From positions 124,001-188,000 of the forward strand of contig JBKCOJ010000005.1 in the NCBI GenBank assembly GCA_046309815.1: a DNA stretch of 64,000 nt, given 5' to 3'. Below the pieces are notes generated by a model. That model ran no database searches, was not told the origin of the DNA, and saw only the letters and a list, made by a program, of their open reading frames with translations. A program made the position numbers and the translations under genes. This DNA is from CAITNM01 sp021298215 (GTDB lineage: Bacteria; Pseudomonadota; Alphaproteobacteria; Paracaedibacterales; CAITNM01). Below are positions 42,326 through 50,909 of this stretch, piece by piece (the stretch's first letter is position 1; each line of letters starts with the position of its first letter).

Positions 42326-43300
42326 ATGCGTTATATTATTTCTATTTTTTTAGTGCTTTGTATTATTGGCGGTTTTCTCAGCTATGGGCCTGGTGGTCTT
42401 TTACGTCAACTGCACGTGCCGCAACATTTTTCTTTTATTATTCAAAAAGGTGATTCAACGCAAACAATTGCAAAAAATTTAAAATCACAAAAAATCATCC
42501 CCCATATTATTGGATTTCTCACAGGAGCAGTAGCAACAAAAGTAATGCGAAAACCGCTTAAACATGGGGAATACCTAATAGAACCTAAAATTACATTATG
42601 GCAAATTATACAGAAAATCATAAAAGGTAATGTTGTTGTGCATTATGTGACCATTCCTGAAGGTCTCACTGTCTATGAAATCTCTCAAAAACTTGAAAGT
42701 ATTCCAATTCTAACGGGATCTGTTGAGCTGCCTCCAGAAGGAACTGCCTTACCTCAAACATATGATTATTACTGGGGTGAACCTAGACAACAAGTACTAC
42801 AACGTATGATTAAAGCAATGGAGTCTTTAAAAAGCAAAGTTTGGCCTATTTATATGAAGAGTTCAGCTTTAAAAAATTGGGAAGAGATCCTCACTCTTGC
42901 TTCTATAGTTGAAAAAGAGACAGGCATTTCAGATGAACGTAGTTTGGTTGCATCAGTATATTTTAATCGCTTGTTAATAGGCATGCCCCTGCAAGCTGAT
43001 CCCACCGTTATTTATGCTATAACTAACGGAAAAACGTCGTTCTATCGCCCAATCTTTAAAACTGACCTTTCCAGTGATTCTCCTTATAATACCTATATAA
43101 AAAGAGGGTTACCACCTACACCTATTGCTTGTCCAGGAGAAGCAAGTATTATGGCTGTATTGCAACCAGCTCAAACTGATTACTTATATTTTGTAGCAAA
43201 CGAGACAGGTGGACATGCATTCAGCACAAATCTAAAGGCACATAACCAAAATGTACAAGTACTTAGAAAAATCGAGAAACAGAGGAACATCCAGCTATGA
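42326..43300 (+). CDS. mltG: endolytic murein transglycosylase MltG
   Basis: Inner-membrane lytic transglycosylase that ends growing glycan strands. ATG 42326 gives a single N-terminal membrane anchor (YIISIFLVLCIIGGFLSY). A LysM-like part with IQKGDSTQTIAKNLKSQ follows, and the YceG core holds ILTLASIVEKETG, with the catalytic glutamate, then YFNRLLIGMPLQADPTVIYA and the end motif YFVANETGGHAFS. Length 324 is standard. It overlaps gmk by 4 bases. The longer frame back to 42302 runs into the tRNA and is not real. Confidence 0.95.
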   Translation: MRYIISIFLVLCIIGGFLSYGPGGLLRQLHVPQHFSFIIQKGDSTQTIAKNLKSQKIIPHIIGFLTGAVATKVMRKPLKHGEYLIEPKITLWQIIQKIIKGNVVVHYVTIPEGLTVYEISQKLESIPILTGSVELPPEGTALPQTYDYYWGEPRQQVLQRMIKAMESLKSKVWPIYMKSSALKNWEEILTLASIVEKETGISDERSLVASVYFNRLLIGMPLQADPTVIYAITNGKTSFYRPIFKTDLSSDSPYNTYIKRGLPPTPIACPGEASIMAVLQPAQTDYLYFVANETGGHAFSTNLKAHNQNVQVLRKIEKQRNIQL

Positions 43301-44001
43301 ACATTAAAAGGCGAGGAGTAATGCTTGTTCTTTCATCACCATCTGGAGCTGGTAAAACCTCAATTGCTCGAGCTCTGTTAGCGCAAGATAATAATTTAAA
43401 AAATTCTATTTCAGTTACGACCCGTCCAAAACGACCTTCTGAAACACATGGAGAAGATTATTTTTTCATCACAGAAAATCAATTCTATAAAATGTGCAAA
43501 AAAAATGAATTGTTGGAACATGCAGAAGTATTTGGAAATCTCTACGGAACTCCCAGAGACTTTGTTTTCGATCAATTAGAAAAAGGCATCGACGTTATTT
43601 TTGATATTGATTGGCAAGGAACCCAACAAATTGCTCAAATAGCACCAAACGATCTAGTAACCGTTTTTATCCTGCCCCCTAATTTACAAGCACTACATGA
43701 ACGCTTACGTAGCAGAGGACAAGATACTGAAGAAACCATTACCAAAAGAATGAGTGAAGCAGCAGCAGAAATAAGCCACTGGGCCGAGTATCAGTATGTC
43801 ATTGTGAATAATCATTTTGAAGAAAGCTTATCTCAAATTTCAGCCATATTAAATGCTGAACGCACTAATCGCAAGCGCCAAACGGGACTTGCAGAGTTTA
43901 TTAATCAATTCAGACAAGGCCATGCAATAAAAAGTAACCTATCCTCATCTTCCTCAAAAAATAGATTTGTTAAATTTCTGCGTAATTTACTCCATAAATG
44001 A
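43297..44001 (+). CDS. gmk: guanylate kinase
   Basis: Phosphorylates GMP to GDP. P-loop SSPSGAGKTS is at 13-22, the GMP-binding region contains SVTTRPKRPSETHGEDYFF and HAEVFGNLYGTP, and the lid has RLRSRGQDTEE. The 234 residues include a C-terminal Ser/Lys-rich extension of about 25 residues after the normal end. It is cotranslated with mltG through the 4-base overlap and ends about 40 bases before the convergent hypothetical gene. Confidence 0.97.
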   Translation: MNIKRRGVMLVLSSPSGAGKTSIARALLAQDNNLKNSISVTTRPKRPSETHGEDYFFITENQFYKMCKKNELLEHAEVFGNLYGTPRDFVFDQLEKGIDVIFDIDWQGTQQIAQIAPNDLVTVFILPPNLQALHERLRSRGQDTEETITKRMSEAAAEISHWAEYQYVIVNNHFEESLSQISAILNAERTNRKRQTGLAEFINQFRQGHAIKSNLSSSSSKNRFVKFLRNLLHK

Positions 44002-44040
44002 AGAGTTACGTATTATTTTTTATTCACTTCTTCAATTAAA

Positions 44041-44526
44041 TTAATACCATTCGCCGCGCTCTTTTTGAACTTTTTTATACTGCCACGCATTCACGCCAAT
44101 CGTACCAAGTGCATAATTAACGCTGTACCCTAAAAGGTATTCTACCGAACGCTCTCTCGCATCCGCATCAGCTTGCGGAGAACGTTTCAGTTTAAAAAGT
44201 TTAAGATAAGGATTTTTTAAAACAAGAACTTGCTTAAGAATCTTTATTGCCGCCTCTAAGCAAGAATAATCTGTAGAACCAAAATCTATTGGCGTTACAA
44301 TAGGTTTACAAAAGAGCTCCATACCTTTTTCCACCGTTTCCTTAACACTCACATCTACCTCGTCTAAATTAGCTAAAACTACTTGCAGTGCTTGCCTATA
44401 TGTTAATGAGGGATTTTCATCAGTCATGCAATACGCACAAGAATCATCCAAATCTCGAACAGCACTGGCTGAACTCAAAAAATTAAATATCCATGAAATA
44501 CTTATCAATGCTATCGCTAATTTCAT
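44041..44526 (-). CDS. small secreted hypothetical protein
   Basis: No family recognised. ATG 44526 is preferred because GAGGA stands just before it; a TTG start at 44538 would add 4 residues. A signal peptide (MKLAIALISISWIFNFLSSASA) precedes a helical, Cys-containing body (CAYCMTDENPSLTYRQALQVVLANLDEV, then FCKP and YSCLEAAIKILKQVL), which suggests disulfide bonds in the periplasm. The tail is GVNAWQYKKVQKERGEWY. It is a monocistronic gene between gmk and yejE and could act outside the cell. Confidence 0.6.
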   Translation of the reverse strand: MKLAIALISISWIFNFLSSASAVRDLDDSCAYCMTDENPSLTYRQALQVVLANLDEVDVSVKETVEKGMELFCKPIVTPIDFGSTDYSCLEAAIKILKQVLVLKNPYLKLFKLKRSPQADADARERSVEYLLGYSVNYALGTIGVNAWQYKKVQKERGEWY

Positions 44527-44601
44527 AAAAATCCTCAAAAAACGTTCTTTTTTAAGGATGCAATATATGCATTAACAACTGCTTAATTGGCAAATGACTG
44601 A

Positions 44602-45621
44602 TCAGACTTTAATTTTTCTGGAATCAAACGCGTCTCGTACAGCTTCACCTATAAAAATTAATAAGCTTAAAAGAATAGATATAGAGAAAAAGGCTGTTAA
44701 TCCTAACCAAGGTGCTTGAATATTATTTTTTGCCTGCGTAATTAATTCACCCAGCGACGCTGACCCTGGAGGGAGTCCAAAACCTAAAAAATCTAAAGAG
44801 GTTAAGGTGGCGATTGAACCATTTAATATAAATGGCAAATAGGTAATAACAGCAACCATCGCATTAGGAAGCATATGTTTCCAGATAACGCGAGAGCTAG
44901 GTACACCAAGTGCTTCTGCTGCTCTTACATAATCAAGAGTGCGTGTGCGGAAGAATTCTGCTCTTACAACGCTTACAAGCGTCATCCACGAAAATGTGAG
45001 CATAATTGTCAGTAACCACCAAAAATTTGGCTCAATCATACTCGAAAGAATAATCAACAAATATAAGACTGGAAGATTACTCCATATTTCTATAAAGCGT
45101 TGCATAATTAAATCAAATCGTCCTCCAAAATAGCCTTGAAGCGCGCCTGTAAAAATCCCAATTAACGATGCGCCCAGTGTAAGAGCTAAACCAAATAATA
45201 TTGAAATTCGAAAACCATAAAGTAAACGTGTTAAAACATCACGTCCTTGATCGTCAGTTCCCAATACATTTTCAAAAGAAGGTGGTGCAGGTGCTGGAAC
45301 CCTTAAAGTGTAGTTAACAGTATTAATGCCAAAAGGAACAGGCGCACATATCATATACCCCTGTGAATTTATAAGATTTTTTACATATGGATCTCGATAG
45401 TTTGCGGTTGTTTCAAATGTTCCTCCAAAGGTTGTTTCTGGATAGTTTTTAAACACAGGGAAATAGAAATCCCCCTTATAACGAACAACTAAAGGCCTAT
45501 CGTTAGCTATAAACTCAGCAAATAACGTTATGAAAAAAATACCCAAAAAAATTAGAAATGAATAATAACCTCTTTTATTGGACTTAAATTGATATAAGCG
45601 CCTCTGCGTAATTGGATTCAT
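44602..45621 (-). CDS. yejE: ABC transporter permease YejE (peptide import)
   Basis: Second permease of a microcin-C/peptide importer. The YejE-specific N-terminus reads NPITQRRLYQFKSNKRGYYSF, with a membrane helix, then a large periplasmic loop (PLVVRYKGDFYFPVFKNYP and the ETTFGG region), then the BPD_transp core with the EAA-type loop RAAEALGVPSSRVIWKHMLPNA. Length 339 is typical. In most bacteria it follows yejB; here it lies on the opposite strand 3 kb away, behind rimI and tsaB. The ATPase YejF is not in this window. Confidence 0.93.
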   Translation of the reverse strand: MNPITQRRLYQFKSNKRGYYSFLIFLGIFFITLFAEFIANDRPLVVRYKGDFYFPVFKNYPETTFGGTFETTANYRDPYVKNLINSQGYMICAPVPFGINTVNYTLRVPAPAPPSFENVLGTDDQGRDVLTRLLYGFRISILFGLALTLGASLIGIFTGALQGYFGGRFDLIMQRFIEIWSNLPVLYLLIILSSMIEPNFWWLLTIMLTFSWMTLVSVVRAEFFRTRTLDYVRAAEALGVPSSRVIWKHMLPNAMVAVITYLPFILNGSIATLTSLDFLGFGLPPGSASLGELITQAKNNIQAPWLGLTAFFSISILLSLLIFIGEAVRDAFDSRKIKV

Positions 45622-45665
45622 GAAAAAATAAAATCAAATAATTTGGGCCATCATAGCAAGAAGAC

Positions 45666-46100
45666 TCATTTTTGATAAGTCATCACATATGCATCAAGAG
45701 CAGGACCCGATGACTGAGGGTAGTAACCCTTGCGAATTGAAATTAGATCAAATCCTATTTTTTTATATAAACTAATTGCAGCGTTATTTTCACACTCAAC
45801 TTCTAAAAAAAATTTTTGTGCTTTTGGCGCTTTCGTAATGATCCATTTAAGAAAAAATTCACCAACTCCCCTCCTCCGTTGGTGAGGATGCACACCAATG
45901 GTTAGTAAATCTGTATAATCCTCAACCGTATATGTAAAAATGAATGCTTGCTTATTAAGATGAAAGGCCTCGTATTTTGTCTTCCCTAAATGCTGCATCC
46001 AGGGATTATCCCGACAAAAGCATGATTTAAAAAGTGTTTGGAACCACTCAATATCACTTTCGATTATAGGTTCGGGTCTTATATTCTGGTGTTCTAACAT
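45666..46100 (-). CDS. rimI: ribosomal-protein-alanine N-acetyltransferase RimI
   Basis: GNAT enzyme that acetylates ribosomal protein S18 (or, by similarity, other N-termini). The CoA loop is in LLTIGVHPHQRRRGVGEFFLKWI and the late part is FLEVECENNAAISLYKKIGFDLISIRKGYY. The first 47 bases overlap the end of tsaB, so the two are tightly coupled, the usual tsaB-rimI pairing. Confidence 0.9.
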   Translation of the reverse strand: MLEHQNIRPEPIIESDIEWFQTLFKSCFCRDNPWMQHLGKTKYEAFHLNKQAFIFTYTVEDYTDLLTIGVHPHQRRRGVGEFFLKWIITKAPKAQKFFLEVECENNAAISLYKKIGFDLISIRKGYYPQSSGPALDAYVMTYQK

Positions 46101-46617
46101 AATAAGGCTCAGGCTTATTTAAAATATCGGGATCTTTATACGACAAATAGTATTTTAGTAAATAAATAGCAAGGTTTTCTGGTGTCCATCCTAAGTCTCC
46201 ACAAAAAGACTTATGTTCACGTTTAAGTGTATCTATTTCTTTTGTGGTAATGCATCTTACTACACCATCAAGTTTCGTGAAATAATCACCTCGAAAACTA
46301 TCAAGAACTGGGATTGATCCATTTGATGCCCATTCCAGAAGATCTAGAGTATTTGGGCAAAAAAGTTTTGCTCTATACCCTATTTTAAGTCCAATTGCTG
46401 CCGCTAATTGGACACGAATACTGGTAAAAGATCCGGGACCTGTTGTCGTAACAATGATTTCCGGTGACATTGGCAAAAATTCTTTGATCTGTGACAAAAG
46501 GATACCTGCATGCGTTTGCCCTGAATGCAAAGACAACACTTTTTCCTTTATCTCATCATTATGGTGCCATGCCAACTGACAAGCATCAGGCAATAATAAA
46601 AAACCAAGAATAGCCAT
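46054..46617 (-). CDS. tsaB: tRNA threonylcarbamoyladenosine biosynthesis protein TsaB
   Basis: Scaffold partner of TsaD/TsaE in making t6A on tRNAs. The core PEIIVTTTGPGSFTSIRVQLAAAIGLKIG is typical of the family (GPGSFTxxR). The N-terminus is unusual: MAILGFLLLPDACQLAW, where other members read LALDTS, so the Asp is lost. ATG 46617 seems best since it aligns with other TsaB starts; the open frame to 46701 is also possible and would overlap the divergent glmU start. No ribosome site is clear for any candidate. Coupled to rimI by a 47-base overlap. Confidence 0.88.
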   Translation of the reverse strand: MAILGFLLLPDACQLAWHHNDEIKEKVLSLHSGQTHAGILLSQIKEFLPMSPEIIVTTTGPGSFTSIRVQLAAAIGLKIGYRAKLFCPNTLDLLEWASNGSIPVLDSFRGDYFTKLDGVVRCITTKEIDTLKREHKSFCGDLGWTPENLAIYLLKYYLSYKDPDILNKPEPYYVRTPEYKTRTYNRK

Positions 46618-46668
46618 TAGAATAAACACGTGGTATTGTATTGAAGCAAACTTTAGCATAAAGCAACA

Positions 46669-47976
46669 ATGAAAGCTGTAATCATTTTGAGTGCAGGACA
46701 TGGCAAACGCATGAAAAGCCCTTTACCAAAAGTGCTGCATAAAGTTGCCGGCAAATCTATGTTGCAATGGGTTATAGATGCAGCCAAAACATTAAACCCT
46801 GATCAAATTATCACTGTAATATCGCCTGAGCTTAAAACTCACGAAACTTTAAAAAGCACAGATATTGTGGTTCAAGAAGTGCCACAAGGCACTGGAGATG
46901 CACTTAAACTTGCCACACAAAAATTACAACAAAACATTGAGAAAGTTTTTCTTCTGTGCGCAGACACCCCTCTTTTGCAAGCAGAAGACTTGAAAAACCT
47001 AGAAAATACCACCGCAGATTTAACCTTAATTGGAATGAAAATTGATGACTTAAGTAAATCATACGGAAGAATTCAGCTCAATGAAAAGTGTTACCCCGTT
47101 GCTATTAGAGAAACAAAACACGACCCTGAAGCTAAAAAAATTTCTATTGCAAACACCGGGGTGTATGCGTTTAACGCAAAAATGCTGAAATCTTTACTTC
47201 CAAAATTAGAAATTCACCCTGACTCGAATGAATTCTATGCAACCGACCTTCTAGAATTAGCTGTATGTGAAGGATATTCATCAGAACTATTTTTAGCAAA
47301 GGAAGAAAATTTTCTAGGAGTAAATACACTTGTTGATCTCTCTGAGGCTGAAAAAATCATGCAATGTCGTCTTAAAGCAAACCACATGCTAAATGGTGTG
47401 CACTTTTCGCTTCCGGAAACTAGTTATGTTCACTATGATGCAGAAATCGGATCAGGAACGATTATTGAGCAATCTGTGCATATCGGTGAAAATGTTAAAA
47501 TTGCCAATAACGTAACCGTATTTGGTTTTTCATATCTTTCAAATTGCACCATCAAAAGTGGTGTAACTATTGGCCCTTTTAGCCATTTACGAAATAACGC
47601 GATCATTGAAGAACATGCATCTATTGGAAATTTTGTGGAAGTAAAAGGATCAACCATAGGAAAATCCGCTAAAGCAAAGCACCTTAGTTACATTGGCGAT
47701 GCGGTAATTGGAGAGAAAACCAATATTGGAGCGGGTACTATAACTTGTAACTATAATGGTTTTGAAAAATTCAAAACACATATTGAGAAAAATGTTATGA
47801 TTGGCGCCAATACAACCCTTGTGGCGCCTGTATGTATAGGAGAAAGCGCATATATTGCAGCGGGAAGCGTCATCACAAAAGATGTAGGCGCCAACAATCT
47901 TGGAATTACAAGAACAGAACAGCAGGAGAAAAGTGAATGGGCGACCAATTTTCGCACAAAATATATAAAAATCTAG
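46669..47976 (+). CDS. glmU: bifunctional GlmU: glucosamine-1-phosphate acetyltransferase / UDP-GlcNAc pyrophosphorylase
   Basis: Makes UDP-N-acetylglucosamine for peptidoglycan and LPS. N-terminal pyrophosphorylase with VIILSAGHGKRMKSPLPKVLHKVAGK (variant of LAAGxGTRM-SxLPK) and the metal site CADTPLL. The C-terminal left-handed beta helix (about residues 230-420) has the acetyltransferase part GAGTITCNYNGFEKFKTHI and AYIAAGSVIT. Length 435 is slightly short of 456. Its 3' end overlaps yejA by 40 bases in another frame; that start is nevertheless preceded by GGAG. Confidence 0.96.
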   Translation: MKAVIILSAGHGKRMKSPLPKVLHKVAGKSMLQWVIDAAKTLNPDQIITVISPELKTHETLKSTDIVVQEVPQGTGDALKLATQKLQQNIEKVFLLCADTPLLQAEDLKNLENTTADLTLIGMKIDDLSKSYGRIQLNEKCYPVAIRETKHDPEAKKISIANTGVYAFNAKMLKSLLPKLEIHPDSNEFYATDLLELAVCEGYSSELFLAKEENFLGVNTLVDLSEAEKIMQCRLKANHMLNGVHFSLPETSYVHYDAEIGSGTIIEQSVHIGENVKIANNVTVFGFSYLSNCTIKSGVTIGPFSHLRNNAIIEEHASIGNFVEVKGSTIGKSAKAKHLSYIGDAVIGEKTNIGAGTITCNYNGFEKFKTHIEKNVMIGANTTLVAPVCIGESAYIAAGSVITKDVGANNLGITRTEQQEKSEWATNFRTKYIKI

Positions 47977-49808
47977 TATCCTTTCTCTTTTGTTTTCTGT
48001 CTTGTTTATACGCTAAATCCACACCCTATTTTAGTGTTTACAATACACCACCAAAATACGATATCAATACTAAGCATTTTGATCATGTTAATCCGAATGC
48101 ACCAAAAAAAGGAGCTTTAAAATTAGCAGTCATTGGGACTTTTGATGGACTAAATCCTTTTTGCATAATGGGAAATTCACCCATGCATATTGCTGTATTT
48201 TGTTTTGCAAGGTTACTCGATGAGTCTAGAGATGAGATTGGCGTTAGCTACCCATACCTTGCTAAGAGCCTAAAAATAAGTAGCGACAAGAAAACCATTA
48301 CATATTTCTTGCGAGAAGAAGCTGCATTTTCTGATGGCACACCAATAACCGCAAAAGACGTAGTATGGAGCTTTAATTTTCTCATTAAAATTAATCCAAT
48401 GATGAAGCAATATTACAAAGATGTTTCAAAGATCGAAGCCATTGACCGACACACTGTTAAATTTCACAGCAAAAATCCTAAGAATAAAGAACTTCCTGGC
48501 ATATTAGGACAAATATATATATACCCAAGTGAATTTTTCCAAGCACACATGACTGAGAATGGAATCATAACTAAACCGTTTCCTACGAGTGGCCCTTATA
48601 AAATAAGCGCAGCTGATCTTGGCCGCACACTTATTTTTGAGCGTATAAAAAATTGGTGGGGAGAGAAAATCCCTACCAATGTTGGATTGTATAATTTTGA
48701 TACAATTGAGCTGCAATATTTCAGGGATCAAAATGCTGCATTTCAAGGATTTTTGACAGGAAATTCTAATCTATGGATTGAGGCCTCAGCCAATAAATGG
48801 CACACAGCATATGATATTTCAGCCATAAAAGATGGAAAAATTATTAAAAAAATTGTACCAGATGGTAATCATCAAGCTACAAAAGGATTTGCCTTTAACC
48901 TAAGACGAGAAAAATTTAAAGATATCCGAGTCAGAAAAGCCATTTCTTTGCTATTTAACTTTGAGAGCTTAAACAAAGCAATGTTCTATAATGAGTATTA
49001 TCGTTTAAATAGTTATTATGGAAACGCAGAGCTTGCTCATAATGGCGAACCAAACAGAGAAGAACTCGAAATTCTATTGCCTTACAAAGAGAGATTGCCA
49101 CCAGAGGTATTTGGGCCTTCATTTAAAAATCCTGTCTACAGAGAAGATTTTATACCCAGAGAAACTTTGCAGAATGTTTTGCAATTATTAAAAGAAGCTG
49201 GCTGGGAATTAAAGGACCAGAAACTCACAAATTCAAAAGGAGAAATTTTTGAAATTACTTTTCTTTATGCTAATACCGCTCTTGAAAAAATCATTTTTCA
49301 TATGCAACGTAACTTAGCCGTGGCTGGTATTAATTTAAAACCAAAACAAGTAGACGCAAGTACCTACACAGAAATGATTGACCAGTTTGATTTTGATATA
49401 ACTATGATCGGCATTGCACAAAGCCATTCTTTAGGTAACGAACAACGTGAATTTTTTGGAAGCAAGTCAGCACACGTGAAAGGCTCCAAAAATTTAGCAG
49501 GCATTGAAAATCCAATCGTTGATGAGTTAATTGAGAAGTTAATTGTTGCGAAGGACTATCAATCAATGCTCGATCATACACATGCAATTGATCGTATTTT
49601 ATGCTGGAACTATTACATCGTAATGTATTGGGATTTTTCAGGAATACGAACTGCGTACTGGAATGAATTTGCAATGCCAGAGGAATCGCCAAAATACACT
49701 CCTTTCCCTATTTTGACTTGGTGGACTAAAGATATAGATCAAAACACGCCCCAGGAACAAAGCCTATTCTCTAAAATATCTCAAATTATCAAAGGCTGGT
49801 TTTTATAA
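47937..49808 (+). CDS. yejA: peptide ABC transporter substrate-binding protein YejA
   Basis: Periplasmic binding protein of a peptide/microcin-C importer. After a signal peptide (FLFCFLSCLYA) the SBP_bac_5 fold runs to the end: FDHVNPNAPKKGALKLAV, FLREEAAFSDGTPITAKDVVWSF, FPTSGPYKI, GFAFNLRREKFKDIRVRKAIS and the final WNYYIVMYWDFSGIRTAYWN. Length 623 is standard. GGAG lies 8 bases before ATG 47937, inside the glmU end. yejB follows directly after the stop. Confidence 0.95.
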   Translation: MGDQFSHKIYKNLVSFLFCFLSCLYAKSTPYFSVYNTPPKYDINTKHFDHVNPNAPKKGALKLAVIGTFDGLNPFCIMGNSPMHIAVFCFARLLDESRDEIGVSYPYLAKSLKISSDKKTITYFLREEAAFSDGTPITAKDVVWSFNFLIKINPMMKQYYKDVSKIEAIDRHTVKFHSKNPKNKELPGILGQIYIYPSEFFQAHMTENGIITKPFPTSGPYKISAADLGRTLIFERIKNWWGEKIPTNVGLYNFDTIELQYFRDQNAAFQGFLTGNSNLWIEASANKWHTAYDISAIKDGKIIKKIVPDGNHQATKGFAFNLRREKFKDIRVRKAISLLFNFESLNKAMFYNEYYRLNSYYGNAELAHNGEPNREELEILLPYKERLPPEVFGPSFKNPVYREDFIPRETLQNVLQLLKEAGWELKDQKLTNSKGEIFEITFLYANTALEKIIFHMQRNLAVAGINLKPKQVDASTYTEMIDQFDFDITMIGIAQSHSLGNEQREFFGSKSAHVKGSKNLAGIENPIVDELIEKLIVAKDYQSMLDHTHAIDRILCWNYYIVMYWDFSGIRTAYWNEFAMPEESPKYTPFPILTWWTKDIDQNTPQEQSLFSKISQIIKGWFL

Positions 49809-50909
49809 ATGATAGGATATATGGCTCGCAGATTACTTCTTATTATCCCGACACTTTTGGGGATTATGCTTTTAAATTTTATCATTATTCAAGCAGCCCC
49901 TGGTGGACCAATTCAACAAATCATCAGCCAAATGCGAGGAGAGGCAAGCGATCTCGATGCACGCCTTGGAGGTGGAGATCAATTTCAGCGAGAACAAACT
50001 TTTGGAGCTGATCATAACTATCGGGGTGCGCAAGGTATTGATCCCGAATTTATCAAACAGTTAGAAAAGCAATTTGGGTTTGATAAGCCTCCACATGAAC
50101 GATTTTTGCTAATGTTAAAAAATTACGCGCATTTTGATTTTGGGAAAAGCTATTTTCGTGACAAATCTGTTATTGATGTTATTAAAGCTAAGTTACCCGT
50201 TTCCATATCTCTAGGACTATGGACAACGCTACTTGTATATTTAATCTCCATACCTCTCGGTATTCGTAAAGCTGTATGTGATGGTAGTCGTTTTGACATC
50301 GCAACAAGTGCAATCGTTGTTATTGCTTATGCTGTCCCAAGCTTCTTATTCGCTCTCTTTTTAATTATCCTTTTTGCAGGAGGCAGCTTCTTCCAGCTTT
50401 TCCCTTTGAGGGGATTATTTTCTGACAACTGGACACATTTAAGCTTAGTAGGGAAAATAACTGATTATTTTTGGCATCTCTTCTTGCCCTTACTTGCTAT
50501 GGTTATTTCGGGGTTTGCTAAGTTAACACTACTTACTAAAAATTCATTTTTAGAGGAAATTAATAAGCAATACGTCATTACAGCACGTGCAAAAGGCTTA
50601 GAAGAAAAGAAAATTTTGTACGGTCATATTTTTAGAAACGCGATGCTTATAGTCATCGCAGGATTTCCAGCTGCATTCGTTCATATACTCTTCACATCAA
50701 GCCTTCTAATAGAAGTTCTATTTTCTCTAGATGGATTGGGTCTTCTTGGATTTGAAGCAGCAATGAGTCGTGATTATCCGGTAATGTTTGGCTGCTTATA
50801 TATGTTTACATTACTTGGAATGTTTTTGCATCTTATTGGTGATATAATGTACATGATTGTCGATCGCAGAATTGACTTGAATGCAAGTCGTGAAATACAA
50901 ACTCAGTAA
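49809..50909 (+). CDS. yejB: ABC transporter permease YejB (peptide import)
   Basis: First permease of the peptide importer. The start MIGYMARRLLLIIPTLLGI gives a membrane helix, followed by the YejB-specific insert of about 60 residues (QIISQMRGEASDLDARLGGG and GIDPEFIKQLEKQFGFDKPP). The BPD_transp domain with the EAA loop ITARAKGLEEKKILYGHIFRNA comes next. Length 366 is normal. It starts right after yejA; the downstream protease gene overlaps its end by 29 bases in another frame. Confidence 0.95.
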   Translation: MIGYMARRLLLIIPTLLGIMLLNFIIIQAAPGGPIQQIISQMRGEASDLDARLGGGDQFQREQTFGADHNYRGAQGIDPEFIKQLEKQFGFDKPPHERFLLMLKNYAHFDFGKSYFRDKSVIDVIKAKLPVSISLGLWTTLLVYLISIPLGIRKAVCDGSRFDIATSAIVVIAYAVPSFLFALFLIILFAGGSFFQLFPLRGLFSDNWTHLSLVGKITDYFWHLFLPLLAMVISGFAKLTLLTKNSFLEEINKQYVITARAKGLEEKKILYGHIFRNAMLIVIAGFPAAFVHILFTSSLLIEVLFSLDGLGLLGFEAAMSRDYPVMFGCLYMFTLLGMFLHLIGDIMYMIVDRRIDLNASREIQTQ

